A stretch of 64,000 nucleotides of DNA from NCBI GenBank assembly GCA_015501585.1, contig JADNRY010000156.1, positions 1 through 64,000 on the forward strand, written 5' to 3'. This DNA is from Rhodocollybia butyracea (Eukaryota; Basidiomycota; Agaricomycetes; Agaricales; Omphalotaceae). Positions 33,576 to 46,600 of this stretch are shown piece after piece (position 1 is the stretch's first letter; each line of letters opens with the position of its first letter). Below the pieces are notes generated by a model, which was given only the letters and a program-made list of their open reading frames with translations, was not told the DNA's origin and did no database searches. A program made the position numbers and the translations under genes.

Positions 33576-34813
33576 ATGAATTTTACAATTCTCGCTGGAG
33601 GTTATGACACCTTCATTGCTACATACTTGTTGAACACGGTGGCTGGTACTCTCGATGTCGTTTCAAAATTTCCCGCTGGAACTAATACTTCGTGGATGAA
33701 CGCTCATCCGACGAACGCAAGCATTTTCTAGTATGTGATACGTTTCCGCTTTGTGCAAGCTTAATGTTCATTATCATTGCAGTGCAGTTAATGAATTATC
33801 TCCAATAGGCGCCGTTCAGTCCTATACCACGACACCAGATGGTGTGCTAACGGGGCCCCATGATACTGTATCCTCCGAAGGTGGCTCCCCAGCGTTCACT
33901 GCAGCTTTGTCTACTGGACAGGTTGCCGTCATGAACTACGACTCAGGCACGGGACGGATAATCCCTACAGATTCTACGTTTTTGTTCTTTGACGGCGAGT
34001 CTGCCCCCCTCATTACCTTCCCTCCTCCGGTCGATAATCTATCACATCCCCACATGGCTTATGAATTTGAAGGGGAAGTCATTGTACCTGATCTGGTCAG
34101 TCAATTTCTCAGCAGCATAAATTATTCTCAATGTGTCAATAAAAGGGAGGTGACAAGCTCTGGAGATTGACTCGTAGCGCTGGCCCAGGTAACTGGGATA
34201 TCACCGGACTGATCCCTCAACCCTTGTTTAGTGGACCTCGGCATATGAAGATTTTCGGTGGGTGCTTTAACGCTTGATGAAAACCCGACTGATCAGGCTC
34301 TCTATAGACGATCGAATTTTTGTCATTCACGAACTAGCATCCACTCTAACAGTTCAGCCTATACCTGCCCCTCCCAACGGAACTTCCAATATTATAGATA
34401 GCAAATCCATAGTCCCAACCGGCCTCCCTCCAGGTGCGGCGATGGCCGCGGCAGAGATCCTTATTCCCAATCCCACATCCAAATTCCCTACCCCATACAT
34501 CTATGTGTCGAACCGGAACACGGGGGTGCAAGACCCTCGAGGGGATGCCATTGCTATCTTCGAGCACGTCAATCAAGGCCAGCCTGACGAGCAATTGAGG
34601 CTCATCACGGAGGTTTTTACTGGGTTGGACCAAATTCGAGGGATGGAAATTGGGCTGGAGAGCAATGGAGGTGATGAGTTCCTTATTGCAGCAGGTGTAG
34701 CTGGTTCAGCGGGGGCGGTCGTGTACAAGAGGGTTGATGGTGGAAGGAATTTGACGGAAGTGGCCAGGAACTTGGATATTCCTACGAGAACAACATTCAT
34801 CTGGTTACCGTGA
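33576..34813 (+). CDS. Lactonase-family beta-propeller protein
   Basis: Four exons (33576-33730, 33783-34095, 34146-34257, 34308-34813) join in phase to 361 residues. The pattern is that of the 6-phosphogluconolactonase-like / muconate-cycloisomerase-like seven-bladed propeller. Markers are the opening ILAGGYDTFIATY, a mid segment SEGGSPAFTAALSTGQVAV, the HPHMAYEFEGEVIVPDLGGD loop, SGPRHMKIF, YIYVSNRN and a closing FIWLP. No secretion signal is evident, so it is probably cytosolic. Substrate unknown; such proteins open sugar lactones or cyclise muconates. It appears intact. Confidence 0.82.
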
Positions 34814-35779
34814 TTACTTACTGTCTCTTCGTGCCACCTTTTACGATAAGGGCACGTTGTCATTCGAGCTTTACTCTTAAGGCAGTAATTCAGTCTTGGT
34901 GGTGCTCAAAGTAACAGGAAATCTGATGGAACATATCTGAAAAACTCAAAACGATGAGTCCGTTATGGATCCTGGTAATTTGGCTGCTTGGCGAATTAGC
35001 ATGGTCACTCAAGGAATATCATTTGAGGCATTTGAGCTCGGACTTCAATGCTTTGACATGATCCATAGTAAGTAAAATGGATCACAACCATGTTGCAAGC
35101 GACGTCGTTATCCATCACCCCTGGTAATAAAGTTTTTTTCTTTCTTATCTTCGTTTCTAGCTCACCGGCAGTGTAGTGGTTCACTGAAGAAACGACTCAT
35201 TCAGCCAAGAATCCTTTGTTAAACAAGTAATTTCAAGCCAAGCTACGAAACTGCACCTTGCTGCAGGCTGTACTGTTCGCGTTTGGAATGGGCTCTCACC
35301 TAAAAACGGTGAAGGAAAGTGAGGATCCACTGCGCAAGCTCAATTACAGTGATGCTTACTAGGCTTCTGGTATCTTTCTCTTTCGTCAGGAGTGTCCTCC
35401 TGATGATCACCATTTGCTCCTTGAAAACAATTTTTCTAACGAATCCGATAACAAAGTTAGAGTGAAGGCACTCATTCTGTCTCCTTAGCTTTATTCTCAA
35501 TTTCTCCCCTCAGTCAATGCCAGAGGTTGCATTATTTGAGCATGGAATGGACACACTTTTAAGCAATAAACGGTAAGGCTCCAAGTCCCTGGAACTAGAG
35601 CTTGAATATAGCTCCCATACAAGCAGTTTCGAGACCGAACAGGACCCGAAGCCTCAGAAAAAAGAGAACGAAAGTCGAGTTCGTTTGCGTCGTACTTTCG
35701 ACGCCAAAGCATGTTACTATGTGAGCTCCGCTTACAAGACTATTCATCCATATCCACACTAATAAGTATGCCGAATAAT
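34814..35779. other. Intergenic, no gene seen
   Basis: Frames in this 1-kb stretch are short and of low complexity. The right part may hold eroded 5' exons of the DUF6697-type pseudogene. Confidence 0.4.
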
Positions 35780-36998
35780 TCAGCCACAAACGCTCTTCAC
35801 GAGCCTCACGCTCAAACTCTCCAGGTGATACTGAATCTGAACGGGAGGACGACGTTATTAAAATTGAACTCAAGTCCGAAATAAAAAAAGACACTCCGTC
35901 ACTATCGAAGACCGAATCAACAAAGTTAGATGTCCTCCATACGAAGTGACTCTTAAGCCACTCTCGCTTCAATGGAAAACACTCTCTCGTCGCTTCATCA
36001 GCCGAACCTATGGTGGATCAGAAACGATGACCAGTCCTACGATAAGTCAAAAGAACCGGGACAAACATGGACGAGAGTCTTGGATATTTTGGAATATGAA
36101 CAATCATCCGAATGCTCTATGTGAACCTAGGAAACCAGGTGTATGGTACAACTCAAATTTTATGGCAGAGGTATTCAGCGGGGCACAACATTGTTTCGCG
36201 CGAATTTCTTCGGACAAATGGTTGTATGTATGGGATTACACAATGCATCTGACAGAACCTTTGACGCAGTGGGAGTGGTTGAAACAAGACCCAAAGGTAC
36301 TATTCTATTAACAATATTCTTGCTTGTTGTTGACTGGGTTTTTCTGAAGTTTCATCGCAGTTGGGTAAGGGTTGTTCAAAAGAAGAACTGGGGCGGACGT
36401 GTTCGTGCTGCTATACATCTTCGCAACATCCTAGGGCGGGAACTCACCAAAGAAAAGGTATACCCTGAAAATGAAGGAGGCAAATTTGACGACTGAACAA
36501 ATCAAGAATGCGTATGATCAAGGGGAATAGGTCTGTGTTTGTTCTTTTTATGTATCGTTCAAGCTGGGGTTCCTAACTTCTTTTTTCTCTCTTATTCAAC
36601 TTATCGGTATCCTGGTTCTCAAATGTCTCGGCTATGACAGTGATTTCCAGAAATAACTCGTTCACAAATTCAAGGGTTGGACTCCTCCTCTACCCAAAAG
36701 TCATAGAGAGCAAGCGCAAAAGAAGAAAGGAATTGGAAAGTCAAGTGGCAATGCATGGGGATCCCGAAAGACGGCTGGAAAGAAAATCACTACGGTTGGC
36801 AACAAAGCAGGGAAAGGAAGGAAAAATAAGGATGCTGAATTGGATGTGGGCCTGAATGATGAGGAGTCCGAGTACGATTTTGGGAGGAATAGATTTGGAG
36901 CTTCAGTAAGCGATGGTGAATCGGAGGACAGGAATGAAGGCGATGGGCTAGAAATTATGCCCCGTAAGGGTACCCGGAGTGGCCCAAGAGGAAATTAA
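35780..36998 (+). pseudogene. DUF6697-type protein, broken
   Basis: Protein-like segments appear in order. An acidic patch GDTESEREDDVIKIELKSE runs into an A7 run (35883-35889), where one more A would continue SVTIEDRINKVRCPPYEV. Next come LSRRFISRTYGGS, HGRESWIFWNMNN, PGVWYNSNFMAEVFSGAQ and DKWLYVWDYTMHLTEPLTQ (35946-36300). In another frame, NWGGRVRAAIHLRNILGREL follows (36400), then ILVLKCLGYDSDFQK with a TAA before LVHKFKGWTPPLPKSHRE. A lysine-rich and acidic tail ends at 36998. This order matches the basidiomycete DUF6697 family as I remember it. At least two frameshifts and one stop make it a pseudogene. Function unknown. Confidence 0.6.
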
Positions 36999-37588
36999 CC
37001 GCTATCGGTTTTGGAGAACTTGAAGAATGTATATACACAAGAGCCATCCACTGTCTGGCTCAGGAGTCCACGGCATGATATGATTGCTGGGCATGTCGGT
37101 CAATTTTGAGTCCCTGAATTTGTGTTGGCCGAGCATGGATCGTACACCAACGAACACAGAATCAAAACAGATGCTTGCCAGTCTTATCTTTTATTACTGG
37201 ATTGATCTTTATTCACAAACAGTACATTTTCATGGACGCTATGTCAAATTCCACTTAGTTGGCCATGCAATTGATGAAATGATATTTGATACACCCTAAT
37301 GTACATTGTTGCACACGATAAGTCTACGAATCAACAAAGGGGGTAGCGAGGACTCGGAAAGTCCAGGTTCCGATCTTGCGTCGACTCGACGTCGGTGAAT
37401 GCAAGAGCGAGCGCTTGTGTGGCGCTAATACGCCACGCCGGCAGCTGATACCGAAAACGGCAATTTCAGTCAGGGTAGCCCAGCTTATTAAACCTTGGTT
37501 CATTTCCCCGAGTTCTAGCTCTCGTGGTCATCAATCATTCTCTCTCTCGGATTTTGTTTTCATTTCCGAGACTTGTGATTCTCCTACG
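36999..37588. other. Intergenic upstream of Mo25
   Basis: No gene seen in these 590 bases. A pyrimidine-rich stretch (CATTCTCTCTCTCGG, about 37538) lies just ahead of the Mo25 start. Confidence 0.4.
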
Positions 37589-38922
37589 ATGAACTTCTTC
37601 AAATCAAAGCAGCGAACACCTCCAGACCTTGTGCGAGGCCTTCGCGATGCAATACCACGACTGGAATCAGGCGCCCCTGGTTCAGAAACGAGGAGAAGAG
37701 TGTGTCACTTATGGTACCATGGCTTTTATCTCTATCTCTAACAATCTGCACAGGCGAACGAAGAAATCTCAAAGAATCTCCAGCAGATCAAGGCTCTGCT
37801 ATATGGCGATGGTGGTATGTTACCATCCGAGACACATATTCTTAACCCTCATTCTCTTCAAATTCACAGATCCTCTTCCTGAAGTTGTGGCTCAACTCGC
37901 ACAAGAAACCTACAACACTGATCTCCTACACTTTCTCGTCCAAAATGTCGCTCGTTTTGAATTCGAGTCGCGCAAAGACGTTGTCCAAATCTTCAATAAC
38001 CTCTTGCGGCGCCAGATTGGCACACGATGGCCAACAGTGGAGTATCTTTCAGGAAAACCCGAAGTCATCTTCTCGACACTCGCAGGATACGAGAACGAGG
38101 AGATTGCGTTGAATACGGGTATGATTCTGAAAGAGATGCTGAGGCATGAACAACTAGCAAAGATTCTCCTACATTCCGACAAGTGCGTGTCCCGCCTCAC
38201 CAAAGTTCATGAGAATCATTTGCTGACTCACATTCCCAATAGATTCTACAGCTTCCCTCACTACATCGAAACCACAACATTCGGAATTTCCTGCGATGCT
38301 TTCGCAAACCTGAAAGAGACATTAACACGGCATAAACCCATGGTCGCGGATTATTTAGACAAGAACTATGATCGCGTTTGTTGCTACGCCGCTCAATCAT
38401 TCTAAGCGTTTACTAACCTCTCGGATAGTTCTTCTCCTCCTATACCACCCTTATACTCTCCGAGAACTACGTCACAAAGCGCCAATCTCTCAAACTACTA
38501 GGCGAGATATTGCTTGATAGGGCAAACTTCAACGTCATGACACGTTATATTGCCAACGAAGCCAACCTGAAGATGATGATGAATCTTTTGCGGGACAAGA
38601 GTAAAAACATCCAATTTGAGGCTTTTCATGTTTTTAAAGTAAGTAATGCACGCTCAACTGTCCAGGCTTCATTGATTCACTCAATGATTTCTGCCCTCAC
38701 AGGTCTTCGTCGCAAACCCAAAGAAGCCGCCACAAATTGAAAACATTCTTCGTCGGAACAAGGAAAAACTCCTTGTTTTCTTGAAAAATTTCCATAATGA
38801 TAAAGAAGGTAGGCTGCTCGACACACGTTCCTGGATTGATGGCTTAACTCAAGAATCTTATCGCAGACGAACAATTTAGTGATGAGAAGCAGTTCCTCAT
38901 CGTTCAAATTCAGGGACTTTGA
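37589..38922 (+). CDS. HYM1: Mo25/CAB39-like scaffold protein (Hym1)
   Basis: A helical-repeat scaffold that activates germinal-centre-type kinases in the RAM/MOR polarity and septation pathway. Seven exons (37589-37699, 37754-37814, 37870-38182, 38243-38375, 38429-38638, 38703-38808, 38867-38922) give 329 residues, the family size. Recognised segments: [118 protein letters not shown] and [17 protein letters not shown]. All junctions are in phase; the gene appears intact. Confidence 0.96.
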
Positions 38923-39374
38923 TCATAGTTTGAAAATTCAGGGACCTCGATCTTATTTCAAACTATACAGTTGTCTTTCTCTTTCTTCGGTCTGTACCAT
39001 CTACCGCATTGCATATTTCAATACCATACTTAGCAGATACTTAGAGCCTTTAGTCTCACTTTGGCCTTCTTACATTCTTGCTTTCTCGTACATAATCATT
39101 CATTTACCCCTTCATATTCATATTTATGTCGTCGCTTTCGTTTCATTTGTGCCTATGTAGTTCCTTATACTGATTGCATTTTTGCATCTCGTCCTGCTGG
39201 GTTTTTTCATCGTGCATCATCTTTGGTCTTTGTTCATCTTTTCTCCGTTTTCCAAATTCGCGGACGTAACTATTCACTCACTGTTCTGTCTCGTCTCCGT
39301 CTGTAATAATTCTACCACTACCATTTCGTACCTGCCCACCTAAGTCAGATAACAATGATTCATGTATATGGAAA
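38923..39374. other. Convergent 3' region
   Basis: T-rich sequence between the ends of Mo25 (plus) and the GT90 gene (minus). No gene seen; presumably the two 3' untranslated regions. Confidence 0.5.
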
Positions 39375-41619
39375 TCAGTGCAATAACGCATCCTCAATTG
39401 GCCCTTCTTTTGGCCCTGTCTGTAAACTCAACTCGCCCTCTTCGTTGTAGGTCATTGCCCCTCGGTCAGTACTCATAAGCCGTGCATACTCTAGGAATAA
39501 CCTAAACAGTCAAACCATGTCAGAAAGGTCAATAGATTTCATAGTATTACGCACCTATAAAAGTATGCGATAATGTCCTCCCGCCGCCAATAACTTTTGC
39601 TCCACTCTCTACCTTGCAATGCAATCTTGCGACCAAGATCTTCATGCGCACCCTCCCCATTGGGATCCCCGCGGAAAAATATCAAGGCATCGTACAGATC
39701 AGACAAGTCGGTCTGGATTGGGACATAATGTACCCATGGTGCAACCCGATCTCCGAACCTAACACACCACAATGAGTGCCTGAAGAGAACAGTGAGATAA
39801 GTAGATATAAAAGTCAACCTACCACTCTGGGAAAATGGTAGACTTGAAAACGAGAGCATTCGAGGTGATCAGACGTTTGAAACGACCAGACCAGCCGTTA
39901 CCATCCACCTGGATATAATACATGTTTGGATGCGAATAGGAGAAGTAGAGAAATAGCTCCTCACATCAAGTACATACTTGTAATTCCCTGCTTCTTTCAG
40001 GCTTTGCATCCTTTTGTACTCGTATATCTTCTTCATGTAATCACAGGTCGAATCATCACATTGAGTTGGTGCTCTGACAAACGCAACATCCATCATGGCA
40101 GGATTCACTCGGGCTCTCCGCAATGTCTGTGGCCCACCAACGGGGCTGTCATCGTATCCTGGCTTGGGTGGTAGAAGGAAATCAAGGGTCCCATTGATTT
40201 CGTTCGCAGTTCTTACAAGTCGATCTCTGTGAGCGTTGTGCCACCGTGACGATGGACTATGATGCATTCCAGTATTAGTTCCTCTCCAAAGAAGGCGCTC
40301 ATCTTCCTTTTCGGGGAATGGCGGGTCATCGGTAACGTCTTCAACCCACCCGTAAGGAGTCGGAATTCTAATGTTGTGATGGAGGTCAGTGTTACAGGAG
40401 GAAAACTCTGGGATCATAGTGGGATATGGGCTAGGGCCGAGGTTATGCGAAAGGAATTGACCGTGTAACCAAAATAAATTTGGGTGTAGACAAGGATCCA
40501 TTGATTGACGGTGATTGTGGATGAATGTTTTGGGGAATTTGGGGGGAGGAGGGCCATCGAGGTCGAAGTCGATCCGACGAGCGGGGGAATCAGGATGACA
40601 AGCGGAACGCCAGCCAAGGCGGTGAATTGGGGGAAGCTGATCCTTGTTCAAGTCTACATTGCAAGGGTGAGAGAAAGACGGAGAAAAGAGGAATCAATTT
40701 AACTTACAAGAACCAGTACTGCTTGCCTCGAGAAGAGTACTCTTAATAACATGATCTGTGAATTTCTTTCAGAAACAAAAGTCTCACTGTCAATGAACGA
40801 TGTACCTGTTACCAAATTTGGTGAGTCATGAGGGGTAAAAGTTGCTCTAAAGTCAGGTAAAAGGTGCTCGATATCACGAAGGATTGACATTATGTTGTTG
40901 GCGTTGACTATCAGTTGGTCATATCTCCCTTCGTGGAACGACGTTTTGAGAATATCGATTTGCCCTGATGCATTCTTTCCGATGGTGTAGGTATCTTCCT
41001 TCAACTCCCGTTCGGCCTGCAACTCGAGCAGGTAGGATGGCTCCAGACCCCAGAACGGCTCAAGGTCATGATATATTTGGTCATACTCGTCAGGAAGACG
41101 GACATCATGGGACTGAACGTAACTCCACCTAGTGAACATTAAGTAATGATAACATCCAGCAGATGGCACTAGCGTGTGCAGGACATAAAGTACATACCAC
41201 TTGTCAAACCCTTTTGGGGGATTCCTCCGGTATCTTCGCCTGTATTCATTGATGGCCTCATCAAGGGATGAGCTGGCCTTTCGCAACTTTTCGTTCCACG
41301 CCTTTTCCGCTCGATCCATGAGTTCAAAGATGGGATGAGGTCCTTTGGGGTTGACATGAACAAGACCATCTACATGATAACTGTGCTGTCCTCTAGCCCT
41401 TGCTGTGGTAGCGTACCCTTTCTGTTCCAGCCGTGAAGATCCCTCCCTAGAGCCTTCTTCCAAGCCACTTTCTTGGGTTTCTGTGATTGTGCCGTTGTCT
41501 ACGGGGGAGAAACGATGGAAGAAGGCAGGTAATTGAGCAGAGAGTGCACAAAGAGCGAACCCCGCAACCAGAACTCGTATATAACGCCGGCTTCGAGTGG
41601 ACGCTGGTAGGATGTACAT
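39375..41619 (-). CDS. GT90/CAP10-domain glycosyltransferase, type II membrane protein
   Basis: A Golgi-type glycosyltransferase of the CAP10 family; in Cryptococcus a relative (Cxt1) is a beta-1,2-xylosyltransferase. The ATG at 41619 begins MYILPASTRSRRYIRVLVAG with a single signal-anchor segment (LVAGFALCALSAQLPAFF), then a stem rich in Glu, Ser and Gly. The luminal part includes NPPKGFDKWWSYVQ (over an intron near 41130-41200) and LEPFWGLEPSYL. The CAP10 core has CNTDLHHNIRIPTPYGWVED, ERLLWRGTNTGMHHSPSSRW, the VAFVRAPTQCDDSTC segment, GNGWSGRFKRLITSNALVFK, WVHYVPIQTDLSDLYDALIF and WRREDIIAYFYR. The stop is at 39375. It appears intact. Confidence 0.88.
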
Positions 41620-41977
41620 GGATCTCCGCTAGGATCACTAGATTTCACAACAGTTCCCTCTTATACTTATCAGGCTTGCCGGCGTCTAGATAAAACTAAG
41701 AAAACGATCTAAAACCGAGATGTTATTTATGGCAGGAACCATAGGATGTAATTCTGCCATACATGTATCTCGGGAACCCAACGGTTAGCGAATGCCGAAG
41801 CGTGCCTTCAACCTGAACCTTCAACCTGAACATGTGCCTTTGACTTGAACGTGGTATAGATGAGCACGCCCCTTCGCTTCTAGGAATGTTTCGATGGGCT
41901 TGATTGTGAGCCCACTCATAAATTACCTGCGATAGAAAATTGTCCCCCCAAGGCAGGCAGTGGTATAGATCGCATTG
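41620..41977. other. Intergenic with short CTTCAACCTGAA repeats
   Basis: Between the GT90 start and the end of the inositol monophosphatase gene. CCTTCAACCTGAA occurs twice in tandem at about 41809-41832, followed by a third related unit. No gene seen. Confidence 0.45.
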
Positions 41978-43397
41978 CTACGTCGGGCGGTCATAATCTA
42001 ATCTCTCTGTCCTCTTCCAAACTTCTCGAACCAATGCTTCCTGCTGTTCTCGTGGAGATCTTCCATCTGTGTCGGTCGAGCATCCTCGTATTGCAAGATA
42101 TCTGCATTCGATATTATTATGAATGAATCGATACCGAGGTAAAATGACAACAGACGTACCGACGACCGCCAATGTCAGCCATTGGAATAGGATCTTTATC
42201 AGATATATGCGGCGGTGGATTGGAATCCACGACGATACCGCCTGTTTGAAGCAGGATAGCAATGCCGGCACATACGTCCCATTCCCAGCATCCGGCTGTG
42301 ATTTCGTACATGAGTGCGTCGATAAACGGAGTCGAATCACTTTACCCTCGAACATAATATCTCCCATGCCAGCCGCAACATAAACAACATCCATCGTAGA
42401 ACTACCAAGAGATCGAATACCATGGACCATTCCTCCCTTTCCACCTCTTCCTCCTATCTCAGTCGCCATGTTTATGAAATTTGTTGCTTTTTTTGTCAGG
42501 TTCGACTGAGGAGAGTCCCTCCGGTCCTTTCCCCATTCGCCAAAAAACAAACAGCTACGTGCAATATAAGATAAGGACAAACCAACGAATGTTCCCACTC
42601 ACCCTTTAGGCGCGTCTTTAGGTAGAGGAGGAGGAGGAAATATGATAGGCAATGTTATGAACGGACCAGTCGGTCCAAATTCAGAGAGCCAAGCTCCGCC
42701 CTCCGGATGATGGATAGCAGAGTAAAGGGTTCCTGAAAGACAGCAATAGGCTTAATCATAACACCTAACAAGAGCAAGCACCTACCGTGTCCTCCCAGAA
42801 AAGGAGCAAACACCACACCGACCGTTGGGATGGAATTGAGACAAAAACCTATAGAGATTGCGGCCATGGGGACTGCAAATTGTACATCTCAGTGAAATGG
42901 CGTCGGGACAGTAGGTTACTGACACATGTGCAAAAAATTAACAGTGCCGTCCAAAGGGTCTAAGATCCTTGAAAACCGGTAGTCAGACCTTACGAGGCAG
43001 ATGATAAACAAACTACGGATACCAAGTGGGTCCACCCGTCAGTAAGAACCGCTTCTCTTCGCCAGCGGAGTAGGATTCTTCGCCGATGAACTGGTGGAGT
43101 TGATATTCAGGACCATCTTTTTCGAACGCGTACTTGAGCTACCCACAGCATGGTCGGGATATTCCTCTAATATAGCATCTCTGAAAAGTTTCAGCATAGC
43201 ATAACACAACAGCATGTCATTTACCTGATCAGTTTTTCGACTCCTTCATCTGCAGCTGTTACGAGGTCCACTGAATTCAATTTCTCTCTTGCAGAAAATG
43301 CGTGGCGACGAGTCTGTTCAGTACGGAGGTATTGACCTGCCCGTCGAGCGAGTACACTAGCGAAATCATGAAGTTTTTTGAGAGCTTCGATGTCCAT
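41978..43397 (-). CDS. Inositol monophosphatase family phosphatase
   Basis: A Mg2+-dependent, lithium-sensitive-type phosphatase, split into about seven exons. Start chosen at MDIEALKKLHDFASVLARRA (43397). Metal-binding motifs appear in order: VDLVTAADEGVEKLI, GEESYSAGEEKRFLLTGGPT, the core WILDPLDGTVNFLH (joined across an intron near 42970-43020), then GVVFAPFLGGH, RSLGSSTMDVVYVAAGMGD and CWEWDVCAGIAILLQTGG. The stop is at 41978. An ATG at 43490 gives an N-terminal extension that seems unlikely. Homologues dephosphorylate myo-inositol monophosphates; the QutG subgroup is linked to quinate use. It appears intact. Confidence 0.87.
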
Positions 43398-43695
43398 CGG
43401 AGTTGACTTGTCACGTCGCACGAAGATCTGCGAATACGTTGAGCCATAGCTACGATCCGGTATATCACATGATGATATATTGTTAAGCATCCGTCCATCA
43501 ATTTGATCCCGACGCGCGAATGTATCTGACTATATTCCATCATCAATCACCACCGATGAAAAAAACCTTACCTCTATACAGTGCACACTCGTCTTGAAAT
43601 GCATCCTCTGATCCTAACTACCCCCAGCGCTTCGCCCAAGGATTGACAGTTACGAGCCCCGTAAGGGCATATAGTGAACTTAATCTTCTACCAGC
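43398..43695. promoter_or_regulatory. Divergent intergenic region
   Basis: 298 bases between the start codons of the inositol monophosphatase (minus) and EF-hand protein (plus) genes. No named motif recognised. Confidence 0.4.
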
Positions 43696-46600
43696 ATGAA
43701 CACCACCACTTTCCAACCTCCTTATACCTATAGCAATGGAGGCCGCACGCCAAAGGGTACTGCTTCTATGGACTCTTTTGTCGATTTCAACATGAACAAC
43801 GAAGAACTGCGGCTCCCTACGACCCGGAAAGGTTTCTCCTCTCCACTTTCACTCTTCAGAAACCGAAAGAAATCGGCAGGAGATCTTCGAGACAAAACAC
43901 CTCCTCGTCCAGTGTCTAATGTACACAATGATACCTTCGATCCCTACGCATCCCGAGAAACTCAGTTGCGAGCTCTACCCCCATTGCCACGCTCTGAACC
44001 AACAAGCGCCTCGTTCCAGCCTTTGTCATCAGCTTCAAGTTCCGCTTCTTCCCAAGGTCCTCAAGGGTTATATGGTAGATTTACTTTCATGTATTTGTTG
44101 ACAATATCTCACTTCGATTGCAGCCCCACTTCGCATGAGTCCGGAAGCCAGTGTCAGTGAATTCAACTCAAGCCTCCCGCCTCAAGTGTACGAAGGCTTA
44201 CCAAACCCCTACGATTCCAACGAAGCATCACTTGCACCATTACATGCAAATCATGGTCCCCCCATGGTGTATCCCAGTCCACCGCCGCAACCTCAAAACG
44301 CTCTGGATACAGCTCCCCCCGTTGTGTATCCAAGTCCGCCACTGCAACCTCAAAACGCTCTAGATGCTGCTCTTCAAAAGAATGGTCAGAACATGATAGA
44401 CGAGTCGCATATGCTTGACCAGAATCTCGCACCTGAGCTGTTTTTGGCTGAAGGCGTCGCAATGAAGTCCAGCGCAATGAAGACCAACGGAATGATCCAC
44501 ACACCACATCACAAACAATCTATCGAAATCATGAGTATGTGATGACTTTAGCGTTACGATGTTTCGGATCGTTTTCTCACTGACAAGCAGAAAAGATCGC
44601 CCTCAGTGGGGCGACCCATCTCAATGACGCAGAAGCTGTTTTGGAGGAGTTTACCGCTAGTGAGTACATCCATCTTTTTTGAATCCTCATAAGAATTGAC
44701 ACCCATTTTTAGGCCCGGTTTGGGATGAGGGAAAAGAGATGGCACAGACGCTATTAGAGCCTGCGAAAGATGTGGTTCAGCTTTTCGATGCGCTCACTCC
44801 ATTCGTTCCTATGCTCATTGTAAGCCTCTATCTTCTTTCGTTGTTTGTATCATCGTTGATGCCGAGTGTAGGTGGCCAAGAGTGTGTTTTCGGTAAGCAA
44901 GTATGCTTTAATAAAGCAAACTGACCCAATGATTCTCGTAGATTATCGTGCAGAAAGAGCTAGACCGACGTCAGAACGACAAGAACATGGTATGATACAT
45001 TTCCCACACATCCAGCTTTGGTAACGATGCTGATAATGCTGTAGGGAATCATTGTACTCACTATCGCAAGTGGGCCACACAATAACACATGAGGCGATCT
45101 AATTGTCTTCTGTAGACCAAATTCTGGTATACGTTGTGCGACCTCAACGTAATTTTCAAGATTCAGTCATCGAAAACCTACACGGATTTTCACGAACTAG
45201 CCAAAAACGTACCCTTCTAATATGGCTATTGAAAAAAAAAAAAAACTGATTCTCTGCCAGGTCGTGGATAAAATGAACGAGTTTGGAAACTTTCAAAAGT
45301 GAACCTTATAGTGCCGCTTAGAAGTATCTTCACTAATGAAAAGTCTAGTATTTACCGGAAACACGGTCACATAGTCCATACAATTAAATCTCTACCTTAT
45401 AAAACAAAAATTACAGCATTTATCGACGCATTCAAAGATTTTCAAGCCCAGTTGCAGACCCTTCTAGCCCAATTTTCTGCTTTAACCATCAACAACGTAG
45501 ACCAGAAAACTGACCAGTTAAATCAGAAAATGGACAAGATCATTGCAGCAATCAATACTCTCTCACCCACAGAACGGCGTATGCAGGAAAAGATCGAGGA
45601 TTATGGCGGGGAAGAGGAGGCTTTCCGTGTAACTATTTTGGATTGCTGCACTCGACAGATACTTATCACTCTCATTCAGAATCCACGCTTTCTGAATGAA
45701 ATATCGAGCGAGCTCGGTACAAAACTCACTACTCAACTAACTTCCATCCTCCGCGAGGATTTAGACAGTCAGCTAGAATCGAATAAGTAGGCACTCTGTT
45801 AATCGACTGACGCCAGGTTCTAAATTACCTTTTCCCTAAGGGCTATGTTCAAGCTGCAGCTGGAACAAACCACGAAAGATATGGAGCAGACCATAGAACG
45901 CAGCACAGATGCTATTCTCACCCAAGTACGTCGATTTTACATTCTCCTTCTATTGAATCTCACCTGGGTTTTTAGATGGACTCGGGTCCTCATGAGCTTA
46001 TTCAAAATGACGAAGTTAAGGAAATCTGGAAAGGCAAGTCGATCAAGGAAGTGATTAATCTATCTCATACTTATATCTGCTTTAGAGATGGTGAGTAATG
46101 GAAGGGTGCCACCTGTGTATTGAGACTGAATTATACCAGAAATGGCGCTTGAGTTGCAAAACCCGCCATTTTGTTGATGGCGAGTGAATTCTTGTTAGAA
46201 TTTCCGTTTGCTGCAATCCTCACTTGTCTCTTTCAATACAGCATTGCACCATTACTATGTTCAGAAATTCTCTGAACACCAAAAGAGTAAAGGAGAGCCT
46301 CATCCAGACCAATGGACACTGAAGTTCACCGGCAGAGCAATATGTGCGTAATTAGTGAAAATGTTGGCTCAAGAAACTAAGGTTTCACTGGAACCTATGT
46401 TCAGTTCAACCTGCGATCGGGGATGCCATTGATTCTGATGCAAGCGGATATATATCGATAGACGAGATTAACCGTTTCACCGCACACTGTCCCAAAAGTT
46501 GGAGTATCCCTATCTTTTTGGCCCAGTGAGTATCCTGTCTTTTTAGAGGTATATTCAACTCTGATACTCACCGATTCTAGTGCTGCCGTTGGGTGGTATC

